From assembly GCA_903897985.1 (NCBI GenBank), contig CAIUDS010000184.1, positions 1-11,166 of the forward strand: a stretch of DNA of 11,166 nt. The letters are read 5' to 3'. The stretch is from an uncultured delta proteobacterium. GTDB lineage: Bacteria; RBG-13-61-14; DRUE01. This document shows, piece after piece, positions 1-8,800 of this stretch. Under the pieces are notes generated by a model, which saw only the letters and a program-made list of their open reading frames with translations, searched no databases and was not told where the DNA came from. Position 1 is the first letter of the stretch; each line of letters opens with the position of its first letter. Position numbers and translations under genes: made by a program.

Positions 1-2
1 AT

Positions 3-314
3 CCGCTTTATAACCAGGACTATATGCCGCTTTCCGGCCTTAACTACATGGTCTATGCCTATCTTCTGCTTTATGAAGCGGGCGGGTTCAAGGAGAATGA
101 ATTTCTACAAAAAGCCGAGCGCGACCTGGCTTTCCCGCAAAAGTATCTCTGGGATCAAAAGGGCAGGGTGCAGCATCATCTGGCGCAGGGCAAACTTTCC
201 CCCGAAGCCGATTACTGCGCCGGGTGCAATCTCCAATTGCTCTACAATATTTTTCTGATCCAGCAAGCCCGGCAGGGCAAGCCCATTATTCTCCTCAAAA
301 ACCGGGAGCGGTAA
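3..314 (+). CDS. 3' end of an unrecognised protein (5' truncated by window edge)
   Basis: The reading frame is open from the first bases of the window to the TAA at 312-314, so the methionine at 24 is probably internal and the real start lies outside. About 103 residues are visible. The segment is rich in aromatic and helix-forming residues (LNYMVYAYLLLYEAGG, then LQLLYNIFLIQQARQG) separated by a charged, aromatic stretch (KYLWDQKGRVQHHLAQG). There is a close cysteine pair, CAGC, about 35 residues from the C-terminus, and the protein ends in KNRER. The alternation of helices could suit an all-alpha fold such as an alpha/alpha-barrel enzyme, but I recognise no family and assign no function. 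It ends 37 bp before the next start, and a promoter candidate lies in that gap, so it need not be co-transcribed with the next gene. Confidence 0.6.
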   Translation, partial: PLYNQDYMPLSGLNYMVYAYLLLYEAGGFKENEFLQKAERDLAFPQKYLWDQKGRVQHHLAQGKLSPEADYCAGCNLQLLYNIFLIQQARQGKPIILLKNRER

Positions 315-343
315 TTGCCCCAATCCGAAACCGGTGTTATAAA
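315..343 (+). promoter_or_regulatory. Candidate sigma-70 promoter with extended -10, directly before the LarA-like gene
   Basis: TTGCCC at 315-320 (4 of 6 to TTGACA), a 17-nt spacer, then TATAAA at 338-343 (5 of 6), with TG at 335-336 forming an extended -10. Transcription would begin around 349-351, immediately before the ATG at 352. No Shine-Dalgarno sequence precedes that ATG, which fits a leaderless or near-leaderless message. Confidence 0.4.
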
Positions 344-351
344 AGTATCAG

Positions 352-1581
352 ATGATTCCCGAATTAATCAAGGTTCGCCAGGAGTTGGAATGCCCGGAAC
401 TGGGCGACCCGGTTTCGGCGCTTGAGAAAAAGCTGACGGCTTTTTCAGGCAAGGTCAAGCCCGGGAAGAAAGTCGGGATCGCGATCGGGAGTCGGGGAAT
501 TTTCAAAGGCGCCGAGTTGGTCAGGACGATAGTGGATTGGGTCAAGGGCCAGGGCTGCAAGCCCTTCATCATCCCGGCCATGGGCTCGCATGGCGCGTCC
601 ACCAGCGCGGGCCAGAAAAAAGTGCTGGCCGAGCTGGGCCTCAGCGAAAGCGCCCTGGGATGTCCGGTTCGGTCCGAGATCGAAGCCGTGCAAATTGGCG
701 AGATTCGAGGCGCCCGGATTTTCACCGACAAGTTCGCGCTCTCGGCCGATCATCTCATCCTGCTCAACCGGATCAAGCCCCACACCAGTTTCCACGGCAA
801 ATACGAGTCCGGCCTGGTCAAGATGCTCGCCATCGGTTTGGCCAAGCGCCAAGGCGCGGAGGAAATGCACCGGTCCGGCCCGGGACCGTTGGCGGACCTG
901 ATCCCGCGGGCGGCCGCATACCTGCTCCAAAAGCTGCCGGTATTGTTGGGAGTGGCGCTGCTGGAAAGTTATCAGGATAAGATTGCCGACCTGGAAGTGA
1001 TGGCGGGGAAAGAGATCTTGGGGCGGGAACCGGAACTGTTGAAACGAGCCTGGAAGCTTTTGCCCCGGCTGCCGTTCGCGGAGTTGGAGGTGCTGGTGGT
1101 GGACGAGCTCGGCAAGAACATCAGCGGCACCGGCATGGACACCAATGTGATCGGCCGGCTGGATTTGCGCGGAATGCCCGAGCCGATCGAGCCGCGCATC
1201 AAACGCATCGTGGTCCTCGACCTCTCCGCGAAAACCGCGGGCTCGGCCTACGGCATCGGACTCGCGGACATCACCACCAAAAGGGTGATGGCTAAACTGG
1301 ACTGGAACGCCATGCGCGAAAACGCGCTCGCTTCGACCTTTGTCGAGCGCGTCCGGATTCCGGCCTGGTTCGACTCGGACCGCGCCGCGCTCGAGGCCGC
1401 GCTCCAGACCTGCTGGCGCGCGGACCCCGCGCAAGTGCGCCTGTGCCGGATCCGGAATACGCTTCAGTTGGGGGAATTCTGGATCACTCGGAACCTGGTC
1501 GCGCAGGCCCGGACCCGGCTGAAGTTGTTGTCCAAACCAAGGCTCTTGCGCTTCGACCGCCGCGGCAATCTGAAGTCGTGA
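352..1581 (+). CDS. LarA-like protein (lactate racemase N-terminal domain / DUF2088 family)
   Basis: 409 residues, cytoplasmic: no signal peptide or membrane segment. The N-terminal half resembles the Lar_N/DUF2088 fold of nickel-pincer lactate racemase LarA. Visible marks are IGSRG (45-49), MGSHGAST (77-84), RIKPHTSFHGKYESG (140-154), LVKMLAIGLAKRQGAEEMH (155-173) and DELGKNISGTGMDTN (251-265). From memory, LarA uses Arg75, His108, Lys184 and His200 around the cofactor. The corresponding residues here would be R48, H80, K157 and H173, and the K-to-H spacing of 16 is kept, so a cofactor-binding site may be preserved. The Asp of LarA's D-x-x-R is not evident. There is no CxxC Fe-S cluster. Likely role: isomerisation or epimerisation of a 2-hydroxy acid or related sugar acid; the substrate is unknown. 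No larB, larC or larE is in the window. The ATG is chosen because it is the first in frame, despite lacking an SD. Confidence 0.7.
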   Translation: MIPELIKVRQELECPELGDPVSALEKKLTAFSGKVKPGKKVGIAIGSRGIFKGAELVRTIVDWVKGQGCKPFIIPAMGSHGASTSAGQKKVLAELGLSESALGCPVRSEIEAVQIGEIRGARIFTDKFALSADHLILLNRIKPHTSFHGKYESGLVKMLAIGLAKRQGAEEMHRSGPGPLADLIPRAAAYLLQKLPVLLGVALLESYQDKIADLEVMAGKEILGREPELLKRAWKLLPRLPFAELEVLVVDELGKNISGTGMDTNVIGRLDLRGMPEPIEPRIKRIVVLDLSAKTAGSAYGIGLADITTKRVMAKLDWNAMRENALASTFVERVRIPAWFDSDRAALEAALQTCWRADPAQVRLCRIRNTLQLGEFWITRNLVAQARTRLKLLSKPRLLRFDRRGNLKS

Positions 1582-1656
1582 GCAGAAGCGGGAAGCGGCC
1601 GGCTTTATGATGATAAGCAATATTCTTGCCTGATACTACTAAACAATAAATGTCAC

Positions 1657-1685
1657 TTGACAAGCATGGTTTGCGGGCGCAAAAT
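1657..1685 (+). promoter_or_regulatory. Candidate promoter P1 for the response regulator
   Basis: A perfect TTGACA at 1657-1662, a 17-nt spacer and CAAAAT at 1680-1685 (4 of 6 to TATAAT). It lies in an AT-rich part of the 162-bp gap after the LarA-like gene. The predicted leader would be about 50 nt. Confidence 0.35.
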
Positions 1686-1708
1686 ATGGTGGCGCTAATG
1701 GAATAGGT

Positions 1709-1717
1709 TGTTATACT
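1709..1717 (+). promoter_or_regulatory. Candidate promoter P2 (extended -10) for the response regulator
   Basis: TGTTATACT at 1709-1717 is an extended -10 (TG-n-TATACT, 5 of 6 to TATAAT); no good -35 is present, as is usual for extended -10 promoters. It would give a leader of about 20 nt carrying the GGAAAGGG ribosome-binding site at 1730-1737, 6 nt before the ATG at 1744. Confidence 0.35.
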
Positions 1718-1743
1718 ATTAAGAAGTTTGGAAAGGGCAGGGC

Positions 1744-3117
1744 ATGAGAAAAGGTAAAATATTAATTGTTGATGACGAGCCCCAGATTCTGAAAATCTTG
1801 ACTCGGCTGTTATCCAAGCTCGACTGCGACATTACCACGGGCAAGAGCGGCGAAGAGGCTTTGGAGTTGATTGGGAAGGATTCATTTGATTTGATGCTGT
1901 TGGACCTCAAGCTGCCCGGCCTGAGCGGGATCGAGGTTCTGAAAGAGGTCAAGTGGAAAATCCCGGCGACCTCCGTGGTGGTGATCACGGCCTACGGCTC
2001 GGTGGACACCGCGATCCAGGCCATGAAACTGGGCGCGGACGATTTTCTCCAAAAACCCTTTGACCTGGAACAACTGGGCATGGTGGTGCGCCGCGCGCTT
2101 GAGCGGAGCGAGGTGTTCAGGGCATCCGCGGACAAGAAAGCCCTGAAGGCCCTCGAGTTCGATCTGGTGGGAAATTCCTCGGCGATCTCGGAAGTCAAGC
2201 ACATGATCGAGCGGGTGGCTCGGGTTAAAAGCACCGTCCTGATTAGCGGCGAGACCGGCACCGGCAAGGAAATGGTCGCCCGCCTGATCCACCAATGCAG
2301 CGACCGCTCCAGCAAACCGCTCATCATCGTCAACTGCGCGGCCATCCCCGACACCCTGCTCGAAAGCCAATTCTTCGGATATGTCAAAGGCGCGTTCACC
2401 GACGCGCAGGAAAACCGCGCGGGGTTTTTCGAGGATGCCGACGGGGGCGTGGTTTTTCTCGATGAGATCGGCGAATTGGACCAGAGCCTCCAGGCCAAAA
2501 TCCTGCGCATCCTCCAGGAGGGCCAGGTGACGCGCGTGGGCTCGACCAAGCCCCTCGCGGTGGATGTCCGGGTGATCGCGGCCACCAACCGGCATCTCCG
2601 GCAGATGGTGGAAGACCGAACCTTCCGGCAGGACCTTTATTACCGGCTCAGCGTGTTGCCCATCAGCGTTCCTCCCTTGCGCGAGCACCGCGAAGACCTC
2701 CCCCTCCTGATCAACCATATCCTGGCCCGGCTCCACAAGGCCACCGGCCACACGATCGCCGGCGTCAGCCCCGAGTTTCTCAAAATCCTCCAGCACTATG
2801 ACTTCCCGGGAAACATCCGCGAGCTCGAGAACATCATCGAGCATTCCGTGCTCCTCACCACCGGCGCCGTGCTCACCCCGGAGACCCTGCCGCCCGAGGT
2901 GATGGACAAAGTCTCATCGGCCCAGCTGTCCGAAAAAATCGCGGGCGAGGGCATGACCCTCAAGCAGGCCCGGGACCTCGTGATGGAGCAGGTCGAGACC
3001 AGACTGATCAAGCAGACCCTGGATGAATGCCGCGACAATTTCAGCCTGGCCGCGCGCAAGCTCGGCATCAGCCGCTCCGCGCTTTACTACAAGACGAAAA
3101 AGTACAAGCTGGAATAA
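1744..3117 (+). CDS. Sigma-54-dependent response regulator, NtrC/AtoC family
   Basis: 457 residues, the usual length for the family. Residues 1-120 are a receiver domain: acidic pair D10-D11, phospho-acceptor D54 in MLLD, T82 and K104. Residues 140-380 are the AAA+ sigma-54 activator domain: Walker A GETGTGKE (169-176), L1 loop GAFTDA (216-221), Walker B VVFLDE (236-241), sensor I near AATN (279-282), and GNIRELEN (356-363) carrying the sensor II arginine. Residues about 405-455 form a Fis-type helix-turn-helix (FSLAARKLGISRSALYYK). Phosphorylation should trigger oligomerisation and ATP-driven opening of sigma-54 promoters. The fifth residue of the canonical GAFTGA loop is Asp, not Gly. A clear RBS fixes the start. 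No histidine kinase is adjacent, so the partner is elsewhere. The RND operon begins 172 bp downstream in the same direction and is the obvious candidate target. Confidence 0.95.
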   Translation: MRKGKILIVDDEPQILKILTRLLSKLDCDITTGKSGEEALELIGKDSFDLMLLDLKLPGLSGIEVLKEVKWKIPATSVVVITAYGSVDTAIQAMKLGADDFLQKPFDLEQLGMVVRRALERSEVFRASADKKALKALEFDLVGNSSAISEVKHMIERVARVKSTVLISGETGTGKEMVARLIHQCSDRSSKPLIIVNCAAIPDTLLESQFFGYVKGAFTDAQENRAGFFEDADGGVVFLDEIGELDQSLQAKILRILQEGQVTRVGSTKPLAVDVRVIAATNRHLRQMVEDRTFRQDLYYRLSVLPISVPPLREHREDLPLLINHILARLHKATGHTIAGVSPEFLKILQHYDFPGNIRELENIIEHSVLLTTGAVLTPETLPPEVMDKVSSAQLSEKIAGEGMTLKQARDLVMEQVETRLIKQTLDECRDNFSLAARKLGISRSALYYKTKKYKLE

Positions 3118-3208
3118 ACAGGTCGAGTCCGCTTTCTTCCCCGTACCGCCCCAAAAGAAAAAGCGCACCCAACGCAACGGGATTGTTGTCTAAGAAGCAC
3201 GGCGACTG

Positions 3209-3224
3209 CGGCGGGAGGCTTGCC
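3209..3224 (+). promoter_or_regulatory. Candidate sigma-54 (-24/-12) promoter before the efflux operon
   Basis: cGGCggGaggcTTGCc: the essential GG (3210-3211) and GC (3222-3223) are separated by 10 nt, as the TGGCACG-N4-TTGCA consensus requires, and GGC, G and TTGC match. Transcription would start near 3235, leaving about a 55-nt leader to the ATG at 3290. Such matches can arise by chance in GC-rich DNA. The case rests mostly on position: it lies between a sigma-54 activator gene and an operon that the activator could control. An imperfect dyad upstream (CGCTTTCTT near 3129-3137, AAGAAAAAGCG around 3156-3167) could be an activator site but is weak. Confidence 0.35.
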
Positions 3225-3289
3225 GTTGAAAATGGATATTCACCGGCCAGAGCTTCTCGGTTGTTAATTCCTGAAAACAGGATGATGAT

Positions 3290-4720
3290 ATGGATCGAAA
3301 GGCGGTGGGAATGCCGGGTAAGTATCCGGGCATAATTGTATTGATAGCGGTCCTGGCATGTGGCTGCGAGGTGTATCACAAGAAGCCGCTCACGCCGGAG
3401 TCCGTGCAGAAGGCGCTCGCGCCTCCCTCTGCGGAAGAGTTGCGCGTCAAGGCCGCGAACATCAAGCATCCCCTGCTCAAGCCGGTCGCTTTCGACGAGA
3501 CCAAGGGGCTTTCGCCGGACGAGGCCGCGGTGCTTGCCGTGCTTACGAACCCCGGGCTGCGGGCTTTGCGGGATCAGCGGGGTATTGCCCAGGCCGAGTT
3601 GTTGCAAGCCCAGCTCCTGCCCAACCCGGTGCTCTCGGCCGGCCTGGAATTTCCCACCGGCGGGACCACTCAGGGCACGGTTGACGCCTACGGCCTGGGC
3701 TTGGACTGGGACCTCAGCGAACTGATCAGCTACTCCGCGCGCAACCAATCGGCGAAATCGAGCGCCGCGGAGATAGACCTCTATATCGCCTGGCAGGAGT
3801 GGCAGGTGGCCGAAGGCGCCAAGGCCTCTGTTTATCGCTTGATCGCGCTCCGGCGCGAAAAGGAACTGGCCGCGGAATCGGACCGGCTGCTCTCGGAAAA
3901 CTTGGAGGTAGTCCGCAAGGCGGTTGACCGCGGACTCTTGACCCGGCTGGATTTGGCCGCCGCGGCCTCGGCCCGCGACCAGGTTCATGCCGTTTTCCTC
4001 GATCTGCAGAAGCAGTCGGAACAGGAGCGGCTGGACTTGAACTATCTGCTTGGTCAGCCTCCGGAAAAGCAGATCAAACTGCGGCCGGAAACGGAACTGC
4101 CTTCGAGCTTCACGCCGCCGGCTCAGGAAATCCTGAGCTCGGACCTCGAATCGCGCCGGCTGGACCTGCTGGCGCTCCACCGCGGATACGACGCCCAGGA
4201 GGCCTCGCTCCGCGCCGCGATCCTGGACCAGTTTCCCAAAATCTCGGTCGGTCTCATCCATGCCCGGGATACCGGAAATGTGGTCACCACCGGCTTCGGC
4301 GTGAGCATCGCGCTGCCGATCTTTGACCGCAACCAGGGCCAGGTCGCGCTGCAAAAAGCGACCCGCCAAGAGCTGTTCGACGAATACACCGACCGGGTGG
4401 CCACGGCCTATTCCGACATCGGCAAACTTCGCGCCGGGATCGAGTCGCTTAACGGCCAGATCCGGGCTGGGGAGGAATCGGTCCCGAATCTGGAGAAGCT
4501 GGTGGATGCTTATCGGACTCAGAGCGCGACCGGCGACGTGGATGTTCTTAGCTATTACGCGGCCTGGAACGAACTGAACCAGAAACAGATCGAAATCCTT
4601 TCGCTCAAGCAGGAACTGGCCGAAGCGCGCATCGCGCTCGAGCTGGAGACGGGGATTTATCAGATCGAATCCGCGGCGCCTTCCACGGGATCGGCTCCGC
4701 AGGAGAAGGCCCAGGAATGA
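3290..4720 (+). CDS. Outer-membrane efflux lipoprotein, TolC/CusC family
   Basis: 476 residues. The N-terminus is a lipoprotein signal: a basic start, hydrophobic IIVLIAVLA, then a lipobox with Cys24 (VLA-C) or Cys26. The rest is a TolC-family outer-membrane factor: two repeats of long alternating helices (about 75-255 and 285-455) with beta-strand segments LPNPVLSAGLEF (110-121) and the family hallmark SIALPIFDRNQGQVA (339-353). It should trimerise to form the outer-membrane and periplasmic exit duct for the pump encoded by the next two genes. The start at 3290 has AGGA at 3279-3282, 7 nt upstream; a second in-frame ATG at 3311 is also possible and would give a shorter signal peptide. Its stop overlaps the next gene's start (ATGA), indicating translational coupling. 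The transported substrate cannot be read from this protein. Confidence 0.93.
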   Translation: MDRKAVGMPGKYPGIIVLIAVLACGCEVYHKKPLTPESVQKALAPPSAEELRVKAANIKHPLLKPVAFDETKGLSPDEAAVLAVLTNPGLRALRDQRGIAQAELLQAQLLPNPVLSAGLEFPTGGTTQGTVDAYGLGLDWDLSELISYSARNQSAKSSAAEIDLYIAWQEWQVAEGAKASVYRLIALRREKELAAESDRLLSENLEVVRKAVDRGLLTRLDLAAAASARDQVHAVFLDLQKQSEQERLDLNYLLGQPPEKQIKLRPETELPSSFTPPAQEILSSDLESRRLDLLALHRGYDAQEASLRAAILDQFPKISVGLIHARDTGNVVTTGFGVSIALPIFDRNQGQVALQKATRQELFDEYTDRVATAYSDIGKLRAGIESLNGQIRAGEESVPNLEKLVDAYRTQSATGDVDVLSYYAAWNELNQKQIEILSLKQELAEARIALELETGIYQIESAAPSTGSAPQEKAQE

Positions 4721-5817
4721 AACCGAGAACCATAGTTTTGGCGGCGGGGGTGGTGGCGGTCGTTTTGTTGAGCGCGGGCTTTGGGTACTGGTACGGTCGC
4801 GCTGAGAAGAGCGGGACCGCGGCTCCCTCCGGAGAAGAATCGGAAGCGGAAGTGAAGCCGGTGGCCAAGGTCAAAGTCGCGTTGCTGGAAAAGAAACAAA
4901 TCCGGGAGGAACTGGTCGCCTACGGACCGGTGGTTGCGGCTCCGGGAGCTGCGGAGGTCTTGAGCGTCCCCTATGAGTGCCGAGTCCGGAAGGTGGTGGC
5001 AGCCGAGGGACAGGTGGTCAAGTTGGGGGCGGACTTGATCGAAATCGAGCCGGGGCCGGACGCCGCGCTCGAATACAGCCAGGCCAAAAATGATTACCAA
5101 TCCGCGGCCAAGGACCTGGCGCTGGTCAAGGAGCGTTTTGAACTCAAGCTGGCCACCCGCGAAGATGTCAACTCGGCCGAGCAGCGCGCGCGGGACGCGG
5201 GGCTGCGGGTGCAAAACCTGGAGGCGCGCGGCATCCTTACCCGCACCGCGATCACCAGCCCGGCCGCGGGGGTGGTCAGCCGGATGGACGCGCAGACCGG
5301 ACAGGTGGTGCCCGCGGGAATGCCGCTCCTCGAATTGGTAAGGGAAAACCGGTTCAATGTCCGGCTCGGGGTGGAAGACGAGGGAAAAGATTATTTGCAG
5401 CCGGGGGAAACCGTTTCCCTCTTTCCGATCAACGCCGTGGAGGCCGGGCCGCTCGCGGGCCGCATCACGATGATCGGCCGCCAACTCGATCCGAGCACCC
5501 GGCTGGTGAATGTCCTGGTCGAGCCGCCGGCCGGTTCTCGGCTCCTGCTCAACTCCTATGTCCGGGCGGTGATCCCCATTGCTTCCGCCACCGGACTGGT
5601 GGCGCCGCGATCCGCGGTGCTTCCGGTCGAAGGCGAATATGTCCTGTTCACCGTCGAGAACCGCCGGGCGCAAAAGCGCATCGTCAAGATCGGCCTGCAA
5701 AATGACCGTGAAGTCCAGGTGGCCGCGGAAGGCTTGAAAGAAGGGCAGCAGGTGGTGGTCGTCGGCAACGCCGAGTTGGAAGATGGCATGGAAGTCGAGG
5801 TGGAGCCGGCCAAATGA
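4717..5817 (+). CDS. RND efflux periplasmic adaptor subunit (membrane fusion protein)
   Basis: 366 residues. One N-terminal hydrophobic segment (about 5-25, IVLAAGVVAVVLLSAGFGYW) acts as an uncleaved anchor or signal; there is no lipobox. Order of parts: a first lipoyl half (about 80-112), a short helical hairpin (about 113-172), a second lipoyl half with ITSPAAGVVSRMDAQTGQVV (179-198), then a beta-barrel (about 208-290, with ITMIGRQLDPSTRLVNV) and a membrane-proximal domain (about 290-366). It bridges the inner-membrane permease and the outer-membrane channel. The family is HlyD/AcrA/CusB-like. There is no His- or Met-rich metal-binding extension, so nothing visible argues for a heavy-metal substrate. 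It overlaps both neighbours by 4 nt (ATGA at 4717-4720 and 5814-5817), so the three subunits are probably made in step. Confidence 0.93.
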   Translation: MKPRTIVLAAGVVAVVLLSAGFGYWYGRAEKSGTAAPSGEESEAEVKPVAKVKVALLEKKQIREELVAYGPVVAAPGAAEVLSVPYECRVRKVVAAEGQVVKLGADLIEIEPGPDAALEYSQAKNDYQSAAKDLALVKERFELKLATREDVNSAEQRARDAGLRVQNLEARGILTRTAITSPAAGVVSRMDAQTGQVVPAGMPLLELVRENRFNVRLGVEDEGKDYLQPGETVSLFPINAVEAGPLAGRITMIGRQLDPSTRLVNVLVEPPAGSRLLLNSYVRAVIPIASATGLVAPRSAVLPVEGEYVLFTVENRRAQKRIVKIGLQNDREVQVAAEGLKEGQQVVVVGNAELEDGMEVEVEPAK

Positions 5818-8800
5818 ACTTTGGCAAGTGGATCCAAAAGCACAACCGCTCCATCACCTTCCTGCTCCTGGCCTTCGCGGTGGCCGGCGCAGTGAGCAGC
5901 TTCAGCCTGCCGGTGAGCCTGTTCCCGCGCGTGGATTTCCCGCGGGTGGTGATCAACCTGGACGCGGGCGACCGGCCCGCGGAGCGGATGGTGGTCGAGG
6001 TTACGCTTCCGATCGAGGAAGCGGTCCGGTCGGTGCCCGGGGTTCAGAGCGTGCGGTCCAATACCAGCCGGGGCGCCGCGGATATCTCGATCAATTTCCG
6101 GTGGGGCCTGGACATGATTTCCGCCATGCTCCAGGTCGAATCGGAAGTCAATAAAGTCCTGGTCAACCTGCCGCCGGGAACCACCTTCGAGGTCCGGCGG
6201 ATGGACCCCACCGTGTTCCCCGCGCTCGGCTACTCGCTGGTCTCGGACACCCGCTCGCTCACCGAACTCCGCGACATCGCCTACTACCAGATCCGGCCGG
6301 TGCTCACCGCGGTTGCGGGCGTGGCCAAGATCGAGGTGCTGGGCGGCGGCATCGAGGAATACCAGATTACCGTGGACCCGGCCAAGCTCAGCTCGTTCGG
6401 CCTGAGTCTGGACGATGTGGCCCGGGAGGTTTCCGCGGCCAATGTGGTCACCGCAGTCGGCCGGCTGGAGGATAATGACAAACTTTACCTGGCGGTCTCG
6501 GATACCCAGTTCCAGGACGCCGGCCAGATCGAAAAAACCGTGCTCCGCTCGGGCAGGAACGGCCTGGTCTTGATCGAGGATGTGGCAACGGTCAGCCGGG
6601 GCGTGGCCCCGCATTGGCACCGGGTCACCGCGGACGGGCGCGACGCGGTCATTTTCCAGGTCATGCAGCAGCCGGACGGCAACACCGTCTCGATTGCGCG
6701 CGAGATTTCCGCCAAGCTGGAAGAACTTAAAAAGATCCTGCCCCCGGATGTGCGCGTGGCCAACTGGTATGACCAGAGCGAACTGATCCTGGCCTCGGCC
6801 TACAGCGTGCGCGATGTGGTGATCGTGGGCGTGTTTCTCGCCGCGGTCATCCTGCTCCTGTTCCTGCGCAACCTCAAAGTGACCGTGATCGCCATCATCA
6901 CCGTGCCCATGGTGCTCGCCTCGACCGTGCTCCTGCTTTCGCTCCTGCACATGAGCTTCAACATCATGACCCTCGGGGGCATGGCCGCCGCGGTCGGGCT
7001 GATCATTGACGACTCCATCGTCATGATCGAGCACATCAGCCGCCGGCTCAGCACCGCCACCGGCCATTACCACGAGCGGGTGCTCCAGGCGGTCCGGGAA
7101 TTCTCCCGGCCCCTCGCCGGGTCCTCCCTTTCCACCATCATCATCTTCGCCCCGCTCGCCTTTCTCTCGGGAGTGACCGGGTCCTTTTTCAAGGCCCTCT
7201 CGCTCACCATTTCCGCCAGCCTGATCATCTCCTTCTTCGTGGCCTTATTGGTGGTGCCGCTCACCGCGCTGCGCATCCTCAGCCACAAAGACACCGAGGC
7301 CAAGGCCCCGCGCCGTTTCACCAACTTCCTGCATGCCCAATACACCCGGCTTTTGCATAGGCTTTTGCCCCGGCCCGGCCTGATCCTGGTCGCCATCATC
7401 CCCCTGCTCGCGCTCGGGTTTCTCGCTTACACCCGCGTCGGCTCCGGCTTCATGCCCAAGATGGACGAGGGCGGCTTTATCCTTGATTATGTCGCCGCGC
7501 CCGGGGCCTCGCTGGCAGAGACCGACCGGCTCCTGCGTCAGGTGGAAGGGATCATCCGGGCCACGCCGGAAGCCGAAACCTATTCCCGACGCACCGGGCT
7601 GCAACTGGGCGGCGGGATCACCGAGGCCAACGAAGGCGACTTTTTCATCCGGCTCAAACGCGGGCGCCGCCGCGGGATCGAAGAAGTGATGGATGACATG
7701 CGCGGTCGGATCGAGCGGACCGTGCCCGGGCTCGAGATCGAGATGCCGCAGTTGATGGAGGATTTGATCGGGGACCTCACCGCGGTGCCGCAGCCGATCG
7801 AGATAAAATTATTTTCCGATAACGGCAAGCTCCTGGACGAGCAGGCCCCGCGGGTGGCCTCGGCGATCGAGCGGATCCCGGGGGTGGTGGATGTGAAGAG
7901 CGGGATCGTGCTGGCCGGCGACGCCCTCAATATCCGGGTGGACCGCGCGAAGGCCGCGCTCGAGGGCATGGACCCGGAATCCATCACCGGCATCCTCGAA
8001 AATTACCTCTCCGGCATCGTCACCACCGAGATTCAGCGCGGGCCGAAAATGGTCGGTCTGCGGGTATGGATTCCGCATGAGGAACGGCAACGGACCGCGG
8101 ACATCGGCCGGCTGCTGATCAAGGCGCCCGACGGCCATGTGTTCCCGGTCAAGCGCGTGGCGCGGGTCGAGCCGGTCACCGGCCAGCCCCAGATCACGCG
8201 CGACAACCTCAAACGGATGGTGGCGGTCACCGGCCGGATCAGCGGCCGCGACCTCGGCTCGACCATCCGCGAAGTAAAAACGGTCCTCAACCGGACCGGG
8301 TTCCTGCCCAACGAACTCTATTACACCCTGGGCGGGCTTTACGAGCAGCAGCGCATCGCCTTCCGCGGCCTGATCGCGGTGTTCGCGTTCGCGGTGGTGC
8401 TGGTGTTCGTGCTCCTGCTCTATCTCTACGAAAGCTTCCGGGTGGCGATCGCGATGATGATCACGACCCTGCTGGCCGCGGCCACCGTGTTCATCGGCCT
8501 CTGGATCACCGGCACCGAATTGAACATCACCGCCATGATGGGCATGACCATGGTGATCGGCATTGTCACCGAAGTCGCGATTTTTTATTACTCGGAATAC
8601 CACGATCTCGGCCGGGACACCATGGTTGACCACCGGCTGATCTCGGCCGGCATCAACCGGATGCGGCCGATCGCCATGACCACCTTCGCGACCATCCTCG
8701 CGCTTTTGCCCCTGGCCCTCGCCCTCGGCCGCGGCTCGGAAATGCAGAAGCCGCTCGCGATCGCGATCATTTCGGGTCTGGTCGTGCAGATGCCGCTGGT

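Noticed and set aside
1582..1600. AAGC/GCTT hairpin after the LarA-like gene as a terminator
   Set aside because: Only four pairs and a short T run; too weak to call.
445..1620. 391-codon minus-strand frame opposite the LarA-like gene
   Set aside because: The sense frame carries family motifs; this one is a GC-skew shadow.
1657..1680. Sigma-54-like promoter before the response regulator (ttgacaagcatggtttgc)
   Set aside because: The required GG at -24 is missing; the same bases fit a sigma-70 TTGACA much better.
3068..4369. 433-codon open frame on the minus strand opposite the outer-membrane channel gene
   Set aside because: It is the antisense shadow of a clear TolC-family gene in high-GC DNA; its translation is Arg/Gln/Gly-rich with no recognisable domain.
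5556..7073. 505-codon minus-strand frame opposite the adaptor and permease genes
   Set aside because: Antisense shadow: low-complexity His/Asp/Gly-rich translation spanning two well-supported genes.
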